DNA of 64,000 nt from Comamonadaceae bacterium ALPHA2B (lineage in GTDB: Bacteria > Pseudomonadota > Gammaproteobacteria > Burkholderiales > Burkholderiaceae_C), in NCBI GenBank assembly GCA_005503065.1, contig SCOE01000010.1, forward strand, positions 62,001 to 126,000, written 5' to 3'. The notes below the pieces were generated by a model. That model ran no database searches and had not been told where the DNA came from. It worked only from the letters and a program-made list of their open reading frames with translations. Position 1 is the first letter of the stretch. Each line of letters opens with the position of its first letter. This document shows, in pieces, positions 55,781 to 64,000 of the stretch. Position numbers and translations under genes: made by a program.

Positions 55781-56368
55781 ATGAAGCAGGTCCGGGTCTG
55801 CCGCGGTGCCCGCGTGAAGCACTTCCACCAGGATGTGCTGCTGTACGGCGAATGGATCGAGGCGACGGCCGAGGCCGTCGAAGACTGCGGCTCCATCGAG
55901 GCACTGGGCAACGAGCTCTTCGGCCCCGGCAGCCACTGGGTCGAGCACCGCGAGATCGACCCCGAACGGGTGCTGCCCGAGCAGGCGGTGCTGCGGGTGA
56001 TCGACGAGAGCCTGCGGGCGTGGCTCGACGACCGCATGGACCTGCACATGCGCTACTTCACCTCCGGGGCGACGCTCGTCACACCGCTGGGGGGCTGCCA
56101 CCGCGGCCACGCCGACGTGCGCGCCGCCTTCACGCGCGAGCGCGCGGCCATGCCCGGGCTGCGCATGGCGGTGCAGGAACGGCAGCTCAGCCACCCGGCA
56201 CCGGGAACCTGCATCGTGATGATGGAGGGCTCGATCTTCCATTCGGGCATGCCGCATCCCGAACGCTGGGCCAGCACGCAGACGCTGGTGCTCGAGGCCG
56301 ACGGGCAATGGCGCATCGCCTCGCACCAGGTCCATCACGTGCGCCGGGAAGTGGGCGCCATCGCGTAG
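55781..56368 (+). CDS. Hypothetical protein with SnoaL/NTF2-like C-terminal half
   Basis: 195 residues. The first ~70 residues are unfamiliar (CRGARVKHFHQDVLLYGEWIE). The rest resembles an NTF2/SnoaL fold: MRYFTSGATLVTPLGGCHRG, FTRERAAMPGLRMAVQERQL, IVMMEGSIFHSG and ASTQTLVLEADGQWRIASHQ. GGGAAGG precedes ATG 55781. It converges with paralog 3 of the receiver proteins. Function unknown. Confidence 0.7.
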   Translation: MKQVRVCRGARVKHFHQDVLLYGEWIEATAEAVEDCGSIEALGNELFGPGSHWVEHREIDPERVLPEQAVLRVIDESLRAWLDDRMDLHMRYFTSGATLVTPLGGCHRGHADVRAAFTRERAAMPGLRMAVQERQLSHPAPGTCIVMMEGSIFHSGMPHPERWASTQTLVLEADGQWRIASHQVHHVRREVGAIA

Positions 56369-56376
56369 CGAGGCCC

Positions 56377-56769
56377 TCACGCCAGCGGCGCCATCTGCGA
56401 GGGCCGGTCCTGGCTGCAGTAGTCGAAGAAGGCGTCGAGCTCGTTCGACTTGTCGAACACCGCGTCGGCGCCCAGTGCGAGGCAGCGCGCGCGGATGTCG
56501 GGCGTGGCGTAGTTGGTCAGCACCACCACGCGCTGGTGCGGGCGGCGCGGCGTGCAGGCATTCAGCACGCCCAGGCCCGAACCCTCGCGCAGGAAGAGGT
56601 CGATCACCGCGAGGTGCCACAGGCCGGCATGCTCGCGCAGCCACGCGGTGGCCTGGGCCTCGGTTTCGGCCACGCCCACCACGGGCGCGTCGGCGAGGTC
56701 GGACAACGTCGGGATGAGGTTGTCCCGGATGGTCGGGTTGTCTTCGACGAGAAAGGTCAGCAGGGCCAT
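56377..56769 (-). CDS. Receiver-only response regulator, paralog 3 of 3
   Basis: 130 residues. Seen: FLVEDNPTIRDNLIPTLSDL, phospho-acceptor Asp in AVIDLFLREGSGLGV, Thr in VVVLTNYATP and Lys in AVFDKSNELDAF. It shares the whole chain with the products at 41705 and 50316 and, like them, lacks an output domain and a neighbouring kinase. Confidence 0.9.
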   Translation of the reverse strand: MALLTFLVEDNPTIRDNLIPTLSDLADAPVVGVAETEAQATAWLREHAGLWHLAVIDLFLREGSGLGVLNACTPRRPHQRVVVLTNYATPDIRARCLALGADAVFDKSNELDAFFDYCSQDRPSQMAPLA

Positions 56770-56903
56770 GCAAGGTACCGGGCGGCTGTGCGCGGCAGTG
56801 TACGCATCGGGCGGGACGGCGCCCAAGGCCCGCCCGGCAGACCCCAGAATCGCCGGGTGCACCGTCGCCCATCGGGCCGCCCCCGCGCAACCAGGAGATT
56901 GCG

Positions 56904-58319
56904 ATGACAGCCGCCATGCCAACCGAGGACCCCGCCGCCCTGCTCGACCAAGGCGCCCGCGCCTGCGCGCGCGCCATGGCCGAGGGCCACACCACCGCCG
57001 CGGCGCTGTGCGAGACGGCCATCGCCCGCATCGAGGCGCGCGACGGCACGCTCAACGCCGTGGTGCTGCGCGACTTCGCCCGTGCCCGCGAGCAGGCGCG
57101 CGAGGCCGACGCGCGGCGCGCCCGCGGCGAGCGCCCGCCGCTGCTGGGCGTGCCGATGACGGTGAAGGAGTCCTTCAACATCGCGGGCCTGCCGACGAGC
57201 TGGGGATTGCCGCCCTTTCGCGGCTTCATGCCCTCCGCCGACGCAGCCGCGGTGCAGCGGCTCAAGGCCGCCGGCGCGGTGATCCTCGGCAAGACCAACG
57301 TGCCGCCTGCGCTGGCCGACTGGCAGAGCGCCAACCCGATCCACGGCCGCACGCTGCATCCGCTGGACGCTTCGCGCACGCCGGGCGGCTCGTCCGGCGG
57401 CAGCGCCGCGGCGCTGGCGGCCGGGCTGGTCGCCCTGGAACTCGGTTCGGACCTGATGGGCTCGCTGCGCATCCCGGCGCATTTCTGCGGCGTATGGGCG
57501 CACAAGCCGAGCGTGGGCGTGCTGCCGATGCGCGGCCACGCCTTCCCCGGCACGCCGGACACGCTGGGGCCGCCACCCGACCTGCCCACCGTGATCGGTC
57601 CCCTGGCGCGCCATGCACACGACCTGCGCCTGGCGATGCAGGTGCTGGCCGGCCCCGACATGCCGATGGCGCAGGCCTGGCAGTTGCGATTGCCGCCATC
57701 GAGAAGCACCGATCCCGCGCAGTGGCAGGTGCTGGTGCTGGACCGCCATCCGCTGGCCTCGGCCTCGCAGGCGGTGCTCGGCGCGCTGGACGAAGCGGCA
57801 GCGCGCCTGGGCCGCCAGGGCAGCACCATCACAAGGGTGGCCGATCTGCCCGCCGGCGCGCTGCCCGATCTCGCTCGCTTGCACCGGACCTACCTGCGCC
57901 ACGTGCAGACCGTGCTGGGCGCCTTCGAGCCCGGCGCCTCGTGCGACATGACGGCGCACGAATGGATCCGTCTCTCTGCCGAGCGCGGTCAACTGAGAGG
58001 GCAGTGCTTCGCGTTGCTGGAGCGCTTCGACGCGGTCATCGCGCCGGCCTTCGGGAGCGCGGCTTTCCCCCACGTCGACGAGCCGGACTGGGAACGGCGC
58101 ACCTTGCTGATCGATGGGGTGGCCACGCCCTATGGCGTACAAGGTGCGTGGTCGAGCCTCGCGTCGCTGGCCGGGCTGCCCGCGACCGTGGTGCCGGTCA
58201 TGCGGGACGCGCAGGGCCTGCCACTGGGTGTGCAGGTGATCGGCCCCTGGCTGCACGACCTGGGCGCGATCGAGGTGGCGGCGCGCATCGGCGAGGAAGG
58301 CGCGCCGCCCCCGGCGTGA
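56904..58319 (+). CDS. Amidase-signature family protein (second of two)
   Basis: 471 residues. Seen: catalytic Lys in VPMTVKESFNIAG, signature PGGSSGGSAAALAAGLVALE and nucleophile Ser in GSDLMGSLRIPAHFCG. Ribosome binding site AGGAG lies 7 bp before ATG. The C-terminal half (LPLGVQVIGPWLHDLGAIEV) is typical of broad-range amidases. It converges with the microprotein gene at 58320. Confidence 0.93.
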   Translation: MTAAMPTEDPAALLDQGARACARAMAEGHTTAAALCETAIARIEARDGTLNAVVLRDFARAREQAREADARRARGERPPLLGVPMTVKESFNIAGLPTSWGLPPFRGFMPSADAAAVQRLKAAGAVILGKTNVPPALADWQSANPIHGRTLHPLDASRTPGGSSGGSAAALAAGLVALELGSDLMGSLRIPAHFCGVWAHKPSVGVLPMRGHAFPGTPDTLGPPPDLPTVIGPLARHAHDLRLAMQVLAGPDMPMAQAWQLRLPPSRSTDPAQWQVLVLDRHPLASASQAVLGALDEAAARLGRQGSTITRVADLPAGALPDLARLHRTYLRHVQTVLGAFEPGASCDMTAHEWIRLSAERGQLRGQCFALLERFDAVIAPAFGSAAFPHVDEPDWERRTLLIDGVATPYGVQGAWSSLASLAGLPATVVPVMRDAQGLPLGVQVIGPWLHDLGAIEVAARIGEEGAPPPA

Positions 58320-58397
58320 TCAATACACGCCGAAGAGCTTGAGCAGGATGATGACGCTGATGGGCACGCCGAGCAGCCAGAGGACGATGGATTTCAT
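58320..58397 (-). CDS. 25-residue membrane microprotein
   Basis: A single hydrophobic helix starting MKSIVLWLLGVPISVIILL and ending LFGVY. GGAG lies 7 bases before ATG 58397. Very similar tiny proteins recur in many proteobacteria, so I take it as real despite its size. It abuts the amidase stop codon on the opposite strand. Function unknown. Confidence 0.75.
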   Translation of the reverse strand: MKSIVLWLLGVPISVIILLKLFGVY

Positions 58398-58514
58398 GCA
58401 GGTCTCCGTGTGAAAACAGTGAGATGCATGATCCGCAGCACCGGCTGCGTGGGCGTGCCGGCGCGCACAGGCGCGCCCCGTAGGAGCGCCCGCCGCCTCG
58501 ATGCGGGTGAGCAC

Positions 58515-58579
58515 CTCTGCTACCAAAAAGATAGCTGCCCGCGCAGGTGGGACGGGCGCTGCAGGCCAAAATGACCTGC
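58515..58579 (+). repeat. Dispersed repeat R1, copy 7
   Basis: CTACCAAAAAGATAGCTGCC, then GTGGGACGGGCGCTGCAGGC and CAAAATGACC. It lies between the microprotein gene and the gap terminator. Confidence 0.8.
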
Positions 58580-58621
58580 AAACACGCTGTCGCTGCAGTC
58601 CACCGCCGGGAGCGCGCAGCC

Positions 58622-58648
58622 CAAAGAAAACGCGCCCGAAGGCGCGTT
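58622..58648 (-). terminator. Rho-independent terminator of gap
   Basis: On the minus strand: AACGCGCC, tetraloop TTCG, GGCGCGTT, followed by TTCTTT. A perfect 8-bp stem with a stable UUCG loop, 22 bp after the gap stop codon. Confidence 0.92.
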
Positions 58649-58670
58649 CCTGATCAGCGAGTGCCGCTCG

Positions 58671-59822
<1,152 letters not shown>

Positions 59823-59836
59823 TCCGTATTCGGATG

Positions 59837-61936
59837 TCAAGCCAGCACCGCTTCCACGGTCGCCGCGACGTTCTCGGGCGTGAAGCCGAAGTGCTTGAAC
59901 AGCACGGGCGCGGGCGCCGATTCGCCGTACGTGTCGATGCCGACCACGGCCGACACGCCGTACTTCCACCAGCCGCCGGTGCAGCCCATCTCGACGGCGA
60001 TGCGCGGGATCTTCTTGGGCAATACGGCCTTCTTGTAGCCGACGTCCTGGCGGTCGAAGGTGGTGGTCGAGGGCATCGACACCACGCGCACGGCGATCTT
60101 CTTGGCTGCCAGCAGCTTCTGCGCGGCCAGGGCCAGCGGCACTTCCGAGCCGGTGGCGATGATGATGGCGGCGGTCTTCTTGCTCTTGAGGCCGACGGCC
60201 TCGGGCTCGGCCAGCACGTAGGCGCCCTTGGCGATGTCGCTCAGGTCGCTCTTGGGCGAATAGGCGATGTTCTGGCGCGAGAGCAGCAGCGCGGTGGGGC
60301 GCGCCTGGTTCTGCAGCGCCACGGCCCAGGCCACGGCGGTCTCGGCCGTGTCCGACGGACGCCAGACGTCGAGGTTGGGGATCAGGCGCAGCGAGGCGGC
60401 ATGCTCGATCGACTGGTGCGTCGGGCCGTCCTCGCCCAGGCCGATGGAGTCGTGCGTGAAAACGTGGATGACGCGGCGCTTCATCAGCGCGGCCATGCGG
60501 ATGGCGTTGCGGCTGTAGTCGCTGAAGGTCAGGAACGTGCCGCCGTAGGGGATGTAGCCGCCATGCAGCGCGATGCCGTTCATGATGGCGGCCATGCCGA
60601 ACTCGCGCACGCCATAGTTGATGTGGCGGCCGATGACGCCCTGCGGCGTGGCGGCGGCCGCATCGGGCTTGGACTCGTCCTCGGCGCCGTGCTTGGCCTC
60701 CACCGCCGGCACGTTCATGACCACGGCACCGGTCCTGGCGTCGAAGCGCAGGGCGGCGGTGCTCTTGGTGTTGGTGAGGTTGGAGCCGGTGAGGTCGGCG
60801 CTGCCGCCGAGCATCTCGGGCAGGGCGGCGGTGAAGGCCTCGAGCGCGAGCTGGCTGGCCTTGCGGCTGGCGACGGTCTCGCCCTTGCTGTGGGCCGCCA
60901 CGATGGTGTCGAAGGCCACTTGATGGAAGTCGGCGGGCAGCTCGCCCTTCATGCGGCGCGTGAACTCGTCGGCCAGCTTCGGATAGGCGGCGATGTAGGC
61001 GGCGAAACGGTCGTCCCAGTCGGCCTCGACCTTCGCACCCGCGGCACGGTGGTTCCAGTCGTCGTAGACGGCCTGCGGAATCACGAACGGCGGCTCGGTC
61101 CAGCCCAGGGCTTCGCGCGTGAGCTTGATCTCGTCGGGGCCCAGCGCTTCGCCGTGGGCCTTGGCGGTGCCGGCGCGGTTGGGGCTGCCCTTGCCGATCG
61201 TGGTCTTGCAGATGATCAGCGTCGGCTTGTCTTCGGACTTCTTCGCCTTGGCGATGGCGTCGGAGACGGCCTTGACGCTGTTGCCGTCGATCGGGCCGAT
61301 CACGTTCCACTCGTAGGCCTTGAAGCGCTCGGCGGTGTGGTCGACGAACCAGGGCTTGACTTGGCCGTCGATGCTGATGCCGTTGTCGTCGTACAGCGCG
61401 ATGAGCTTGTTGAGCTTCCAGGCGCCGGCCAGGGCGCAGGCCTCGTGGCTGATGCCTTCCATCAGGCAGCCGTCGCCCAGGAAGGCGTAGGTGTGGTGGT
61501 CGACGATGGCGTGGCCCGGGCGGTTGAACTCGGCGGCCAGCAGCTTCTCGGCCAGGGCGAAGCCGACGGCGTTGGTGATGCCCTGGCCCAGCGGGCCGGT
61601 GGTGGTTTCCACGCCGGGGGTGACGTCCACTTCCGGATGGCCGGCCGTCTTGCTGTGCAGCTGGCGGAAGTTCTTGATCTCTTCGATGGGCAGGTCGTAG
61701 CCCGTGAGGTGCAGCACGGCGTACTGCAGCATGGACGCGTGGCCGTTCGACAGGATAAAGCGGTCGCGGTCGAACCAGTGCGGGTTGGCCGGGTTGTAGC
61801 GCAGGTGCTCGCCCCACAGTGCGACGGCCATCTCGGCCATACCCATCGGCGCGCCGGGGTGGCCGGAGTTGGCTTGTTGAACGGCGTCCATTGCCAACGC
61901 GCGGATCGCGTTGGCCATCAAGGCTTGGTTGGCCAT
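59837..61936 (-). CDS. tkt: Transketolase
   Basis: Thiamine-diphosphate enzyme of the pentose phosphate and Calvin cycles, 699 residues. Seen: [37 protein letters not shown], the ThDP/Mg motif [31 protein letters not shown] (broken here), [18 protein letters not shown] and a C-terminal domain. ATG 61936 gives the standard start. It is upstream of gap and divergent from speD. Confidence 0.96.
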   Translation of the reverse strand: MANQALMANAIRALAMDAVQQANSGHPGAPMGMAEMAVALWGEHLRYNPANPHWFDRDRFILSNGHASMLQYAVLHLTGYDLPIEEIKNFRQLHSKTAGHPEVDVTPGVETTTGPLGQGITNAVGFALAEKLLAAEFNRPGHAIVDHHTYAFLGDGCLMEGISHEACALAGAWKLNKLIALYDDNGISIDGQVKPWFVDHTAERFKAYEWNVIGPIDGNSVKAVSDAIAKAKKSEDKPTLIICKTTIGKGSPNRAGTAKAHGEALGPDEIKLTREALGWTEPPFVIPQAVYDDWNHRAAGAKVEADWDDRFAAYIAAYPKLADEFTRRMKGELPADFHQVAFDTIVAAHSKGETVASRKASQLALEAFTAALPEMLGGSADLTGSNLTNTKSTAALRFDARTGAVVMNVPAVEAKHGAEDESKPDAAAATPQGVIGRHINYGVREFGMAAIMNGIALHGGYIPYGGTFLTFSDYSRNAIRMAALMKRRVIHVFTHDSIGLGEDGPTHQSIEHAASLRLIPNLDVWRPSDTAETAVAWAVALQNQARPTALLLSRQNIAYSPKSDLSDIAKGAYVLAEPEAVGLKSKKTAAIIIATGSEVPLALAAQKLLAAKKIAVRVVSMPSTTTFDRQDVGYKKAVLPKKIPRIAVEMGCTGGWWKYGVSAVVGIDTYGESAPAPVLFKHFGFTPENVAATVEAVLA

Positions 61937-62100
61937 CGGGGGCTTTCGGGGGAGAGGGAAAGGAGGAGAGCCCTCAATTTTAGCGAGCGGGGTGACCGGC
62001 ATCCTGCAAAGCCTCCCGGACCCTGCGCGGGCGTCGCGTATTGCAGTGAGCGCCGCGCGCGTCCGGGCCCGGGCGACGACGGGCTGCTAGAGTCCGCGCC

Positions 62101-62490
62101 ATGCAGGGCCTGCACCTCACCGCCGACCTCCACGACTGCCAGTGCGCACCGCGCTGGCTGGTCGACGCCGAGGCGCTGGGCGCCCACTGTGCAGCCGCCG
62201 TCCGGAGCGCCGGCCTGCAGCCGGTGGGCCAGCTCTTCCATCGCTTTCCCGACACGGCCGAAGGCCCTGGCGGCGTGACGGCGACGGTGCTGCTGGCCGA
62301 ATCGCACCTGTGCGTGCACACCTGGCCGGAGCGGTGCGCCGTGACGCTGGACGTCTACGTGTGCAATTTCGGCGGCGACCATTCGGCCAAGGCGCGGCAG
62401 CTGCTCGAGGCGCTGGTGGCGCTGTTCGCCCCGCGCGAAACGGTACGCCAGTCCCTGCAACGCGGAAGGGTTCCGGTGCATGCCGACTGA
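62101..62490 (+). CDS. speD: S-adenosylmethionine decarboxylase proenzyme, short class
   Basis: 129 residues; self-cleaves to form a pyruvoyl cofactor and makes decarboxylated AdoMet for spermidine synthesis. Seen: the cleavage site Ser68 in LLAESHLCVHTWPE, the catalytic His, and VYVCNFGG with the catalytic Cys. It is the short bacterial/archaeal form (~120-130) and not the long E. coli form. No speE is visible in the window. Its last codons overlap the start of the next gene by 11 bp. Confidence 0.92.
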   Translation: MQGLHLTADLHDCQCAPRWLVDAEALGAHCAAAVRSAGLQPVGQLFHRFPDTAEGPGGVTATVLLAESHLCVHTWPERCAVTLDVYVCNFGGDHSAKARQLLEALVALFAPRETVRQSLQRGRVPVHAD

Positions 62491-63226
62491 GGGCGTGCTT
62501 GCCAGCGCCATGCTGCTCGCCGCCGGCCGCGGCGAGCGCATGCGGCCGCTGACCGACCACACGCCCAAGCCGCTGCTGCCGGTGCGCGGCAAGCCGCTGA
62601 TGCAATGGCCCATGGAGGCACTGGCCGCGGGCGGCGTCACCCGCCTGGTGGTCAACACCGCTTGGCTGGGCGAGCACATTTCAAGCCATTTCGGCCCGCA
62701 GGCCGCATGGGACGGGCGCGGGGCGCTATCGATTTCATACTCCGACGAGGGCCGCGACTTCGGCGGCGCCCTGGAGACCGCCGGCGGCATCGTGCGCGCC
62801 CTGCCCCTGCTCGACGAGGTGTTCTGGGTCGCGGCGGGCGATGTGTTCGCGCCGGATTTCCGCTTCTCGCCCGAGGCGCTGGCGCGCTTTCGCGCCGGCG
62901 ACGCGCTGGCCCACCTCTGGCTGGTGCCCAATCCTGCCCACAACCCGAAGGGCGACTTCGGCCTGGACGAGGATGGCCGCGCGCGCAACGTGCCGGCCGA
63001 TGCCGGCGTGCCGCGCTACACCTTCTCGACCATCGGCCTGTACCGCGCTGCCCTGTTCGCGCCGCCCTACTGCAGCATCCCGCCGGGCAACCCGGACGGT
63101 GCCAAGGCGGCACTGGCGCCGATCCTGCGGGCCGCCATGGACGACGGCCGCGTCAGCGCCGAGCTGTACGCCGGACGCTGGACCGACGTCGGCACGCCGG
63201 AGCGGCTCGCGCAGCTGCAGCGCTGA
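62480..63226 (+). CDS. MurU-like nucleotidyltransferase
   Basis: 248 residues. Seen: LLAAGRGERMRPLTDHTPKP with the signature Gly-x-Gly-x-Arg and Lys, LVVNTAWLGEHI, LETAGGIVRALPLL, the Asp of AAGDVFAPDF and NPKGDFGLDEDG. This matches N-acetylmuramate-1-phosphate uridylyltransferase (cell-wall recycling) in motif order. ATG 62480 overlaps the end of speD, so both genes are probably co-translated. Confidence 0.85.
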   Translation: MPTEGVLASAMLLAAGRGERMRPLTDHTPKPLLPVRGKPLMQWPMEALAAGGVTRLVVNTAWLGEHISSHFGPQAAWDGRGALSISYSDEGRDFGGALETAGGIVRALPLLDEVFWVAAGDVFAPDFRFSPEALARFRAGDALAHLWLVPNPAHNPKGDFGLDEDGRARNVPADAGVPRYTFSTIGLYRAALFAPPYCSIPPGNPDGAKAALAPILRAAMDDGRVSAELYAGRWTDVGTPERLAQLQR

Positions 63227-63250
63227 CGCCGCACCGGCCGCCGCGCCGGC

Positions 63251-64000
63251 TCAGGGGATGTTGGCCGATGTGACCTGGAATGCGCCGCCGGGCAGGGCGA
63301 AGTCGCCGCCGTACTCGAACGGGTCGCCGTTGCCGCTGCCCATCCCGCAGCCATTGGGCGCACCGCAGGCGCTGCCGCCGTAGTTGTGCATGATCACCGG
63401 CCCATAGCGGTAGTTGCGCAGCGCGCGTCCGCCGTAGTCGGCCACCGAGACCACGTACGACTCCGTCCCGTGGTTGTCCGTGTCCTCCGCCGCGATCGGG
63501 TCCACCAGCCGCGTGTCCTTGAGCGTGCGCACCACCGAGCCGCTGTTGCCGTCGCCGGCAAAGCGCACCCACTGCAGCTGGCGGTCTCCGCGCGAGGTCA
63601 CGATCACCTCTCGGGTGATGTCCGGGTACACCGCATTGCCCGCCTTCTCCTTGACCAGCGCGATGCCCGTGGGGTTGCGTCCCACCGCCACCGCGCCGAC
63701 CTCCACGATGCTCGCGGCCGAGCCGTTGCCCGCCGTGGGGTAGTCGCCCAGGTTGAAGATGTGCAGCTGCCCGTCCTGCGTGGCCACCCAGGCGCGTCGG
63801 TTGGCGCCCCACGCGTAGGTCTTCACCGCCGTGGGCCGGTTGGCCATCGACACCGTCTTGATGACCGTGGGCGTCTGAGCGGGGGCGCCGGCGAAGGTGC
63901 GCGGCCACTGCGAGTCGGCCGGGCCCACCGAGGTCGTGACGCTGTAGTCCGCGTCGCTGCCGAAGTACATGCTCTGGTAGTACGCGAACAGCGGCCGCAG
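63251..64000 (-). CDS. Secreted or periplasmic repeat protein, start beyond window (partial)
   Basis: The frame is open to base 64000 and continues past it; upstream codons read LRPLFAYYQS before Met at 63970. The visible 250 residues suggest beta-propeller-like strands: AVKTYAWGANRRAWVATQDG, LHIFNLGDYPTAGNGSA, VAVGRNPTGIALVKEKAG, VIVTSRGDRQLQWVRFAGDG and VVSVADYGGRALRNYRYGP. A Gly/Cys-rich stretch (SACGAPNGCGMGSGNGDP) lies near the C-terminus. No family named; it probably acts outside the cytoplasm. Confidence 0.65.
   Translation of the reverse strand: MRPLFAYYQSMYFGSDADYSVTTSVGPADSQWPRTFAGAPAQTPTVIKTVSMANRPTAVKTYAWGANRRAWVATQDGQLHIFNLGDYPTAGNGSAASIVEVGAVAVGRNPTGIALVKEKAGNAVYPDITREVIVTSRGDRQLQWVRFAGDGNSGSVVRTLKDTRLVDPIAAEDTDNHGTESYVVSVADYGGRALRNYRYGPVIMHNYGGSACGAPNGCGMGSGNGDPFEYGGDFALPGGAFQVTSANIP

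Noticed and set aside
62720-62745. GCTATCGATTTCATAC inside the nucleotidyltransferase gene as an R1 copy
   Set aside because: Only the head resembles R1 and it codes for conserved protein sequence.

Overview
The window is high-GC, gene-dense DNA from a betaproteobacterium, almost certainly Burkholderiales, family Comamonadaceae, and Variovorax-like. I base this on codon bias, on gene families (TctE-type kinase, CaiB-type racemase, cupin AraC regulator, YihY/BrkB, LuxI with an RsaM-like partner), and on short dispersed intergenic repeats of the kind common in that family. It looks chromosomal: it carries housekeeping genes (birA, topB, infA, gap, tkt). I see no rRNA, tRNA, insertion sequence, prophage or CRISPR array.

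Layout. 1-2.4 kb: a two-component system, with a palindrome and a dispersed repeat inserted between regulator and kinase. 2.4-7.2 kb: birA, a SET-domain methyltransferase with a poly-Lys tail and, divergent from it, topoisomerase III with a histone-H1-like Lys/Ala linker and a C-terminal SWIB domain. A perfect 53-bp alternating purine-pyrimidine tract lies between them. 7.2-9.4 kb: a quorum-sensing locus (luxI, an RsaM-like repressor gene, divergent luxR). 9.4-11 kb: small unknown genes. 11-17.8 kb: a fatty-acyl-CoA degradation cluster (dehydrogenase, racemase, ligase, thiolase, SDR) with a divergent MalT-type regulator at 18-20.7 kb. 20.8-22.6 kb: a small lipoprotein, a glutamine amidotransferase-like hydrolase and a long-leader infA with a clear terminator.

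22.6-31.4 kb is the most coherent accessory region: a complete eight-gene Nit1C (MSMEG_0565-0572 / sll0783-0787) cluster. In transcription order it encodes a DsrE-like nitrogen-starvation protein, nitrilase, radical SAM protein, GNAT, AIR-synthase-like protein, glycosyltransferase, small MSMEG_0570 protein and flavin monooxygenase. A GntR/MocR-type PLP regulator is divergent from it. The gap between them holds nine copies of a GCGATCAA-like octamer, a candidate operator array not needed to explain any gene.

31-41.6 kb: a NarL-type response regulator, small unknowns, an MFS transporter, CYTH/CHAD protein, transglutaminase-like protein, YihY, a SlyD-like FKBP and a membrane gene with atypical codon use. 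41.7-58.4 kb: three paralogous receiver-only response regulators among transporters, two amidases, a TonB receptor with an AraC regulator, NikR, pirin, a MerR gene with a classic 19-bp-spacer promoter, GAF, mntH and a 3-methyladenine glycosylase. 58.3-62 kb: a 25-residue membrane microprotein, then tkt and gap in tandem, separated by a near-perfect 45-bp-arm palindrome. 62.1-64 kb: speD overlapping a MurU-like nucleotidyltransferase, then a gene running off the window.

Product names come from motif and family recognition by eye; no database search was run.
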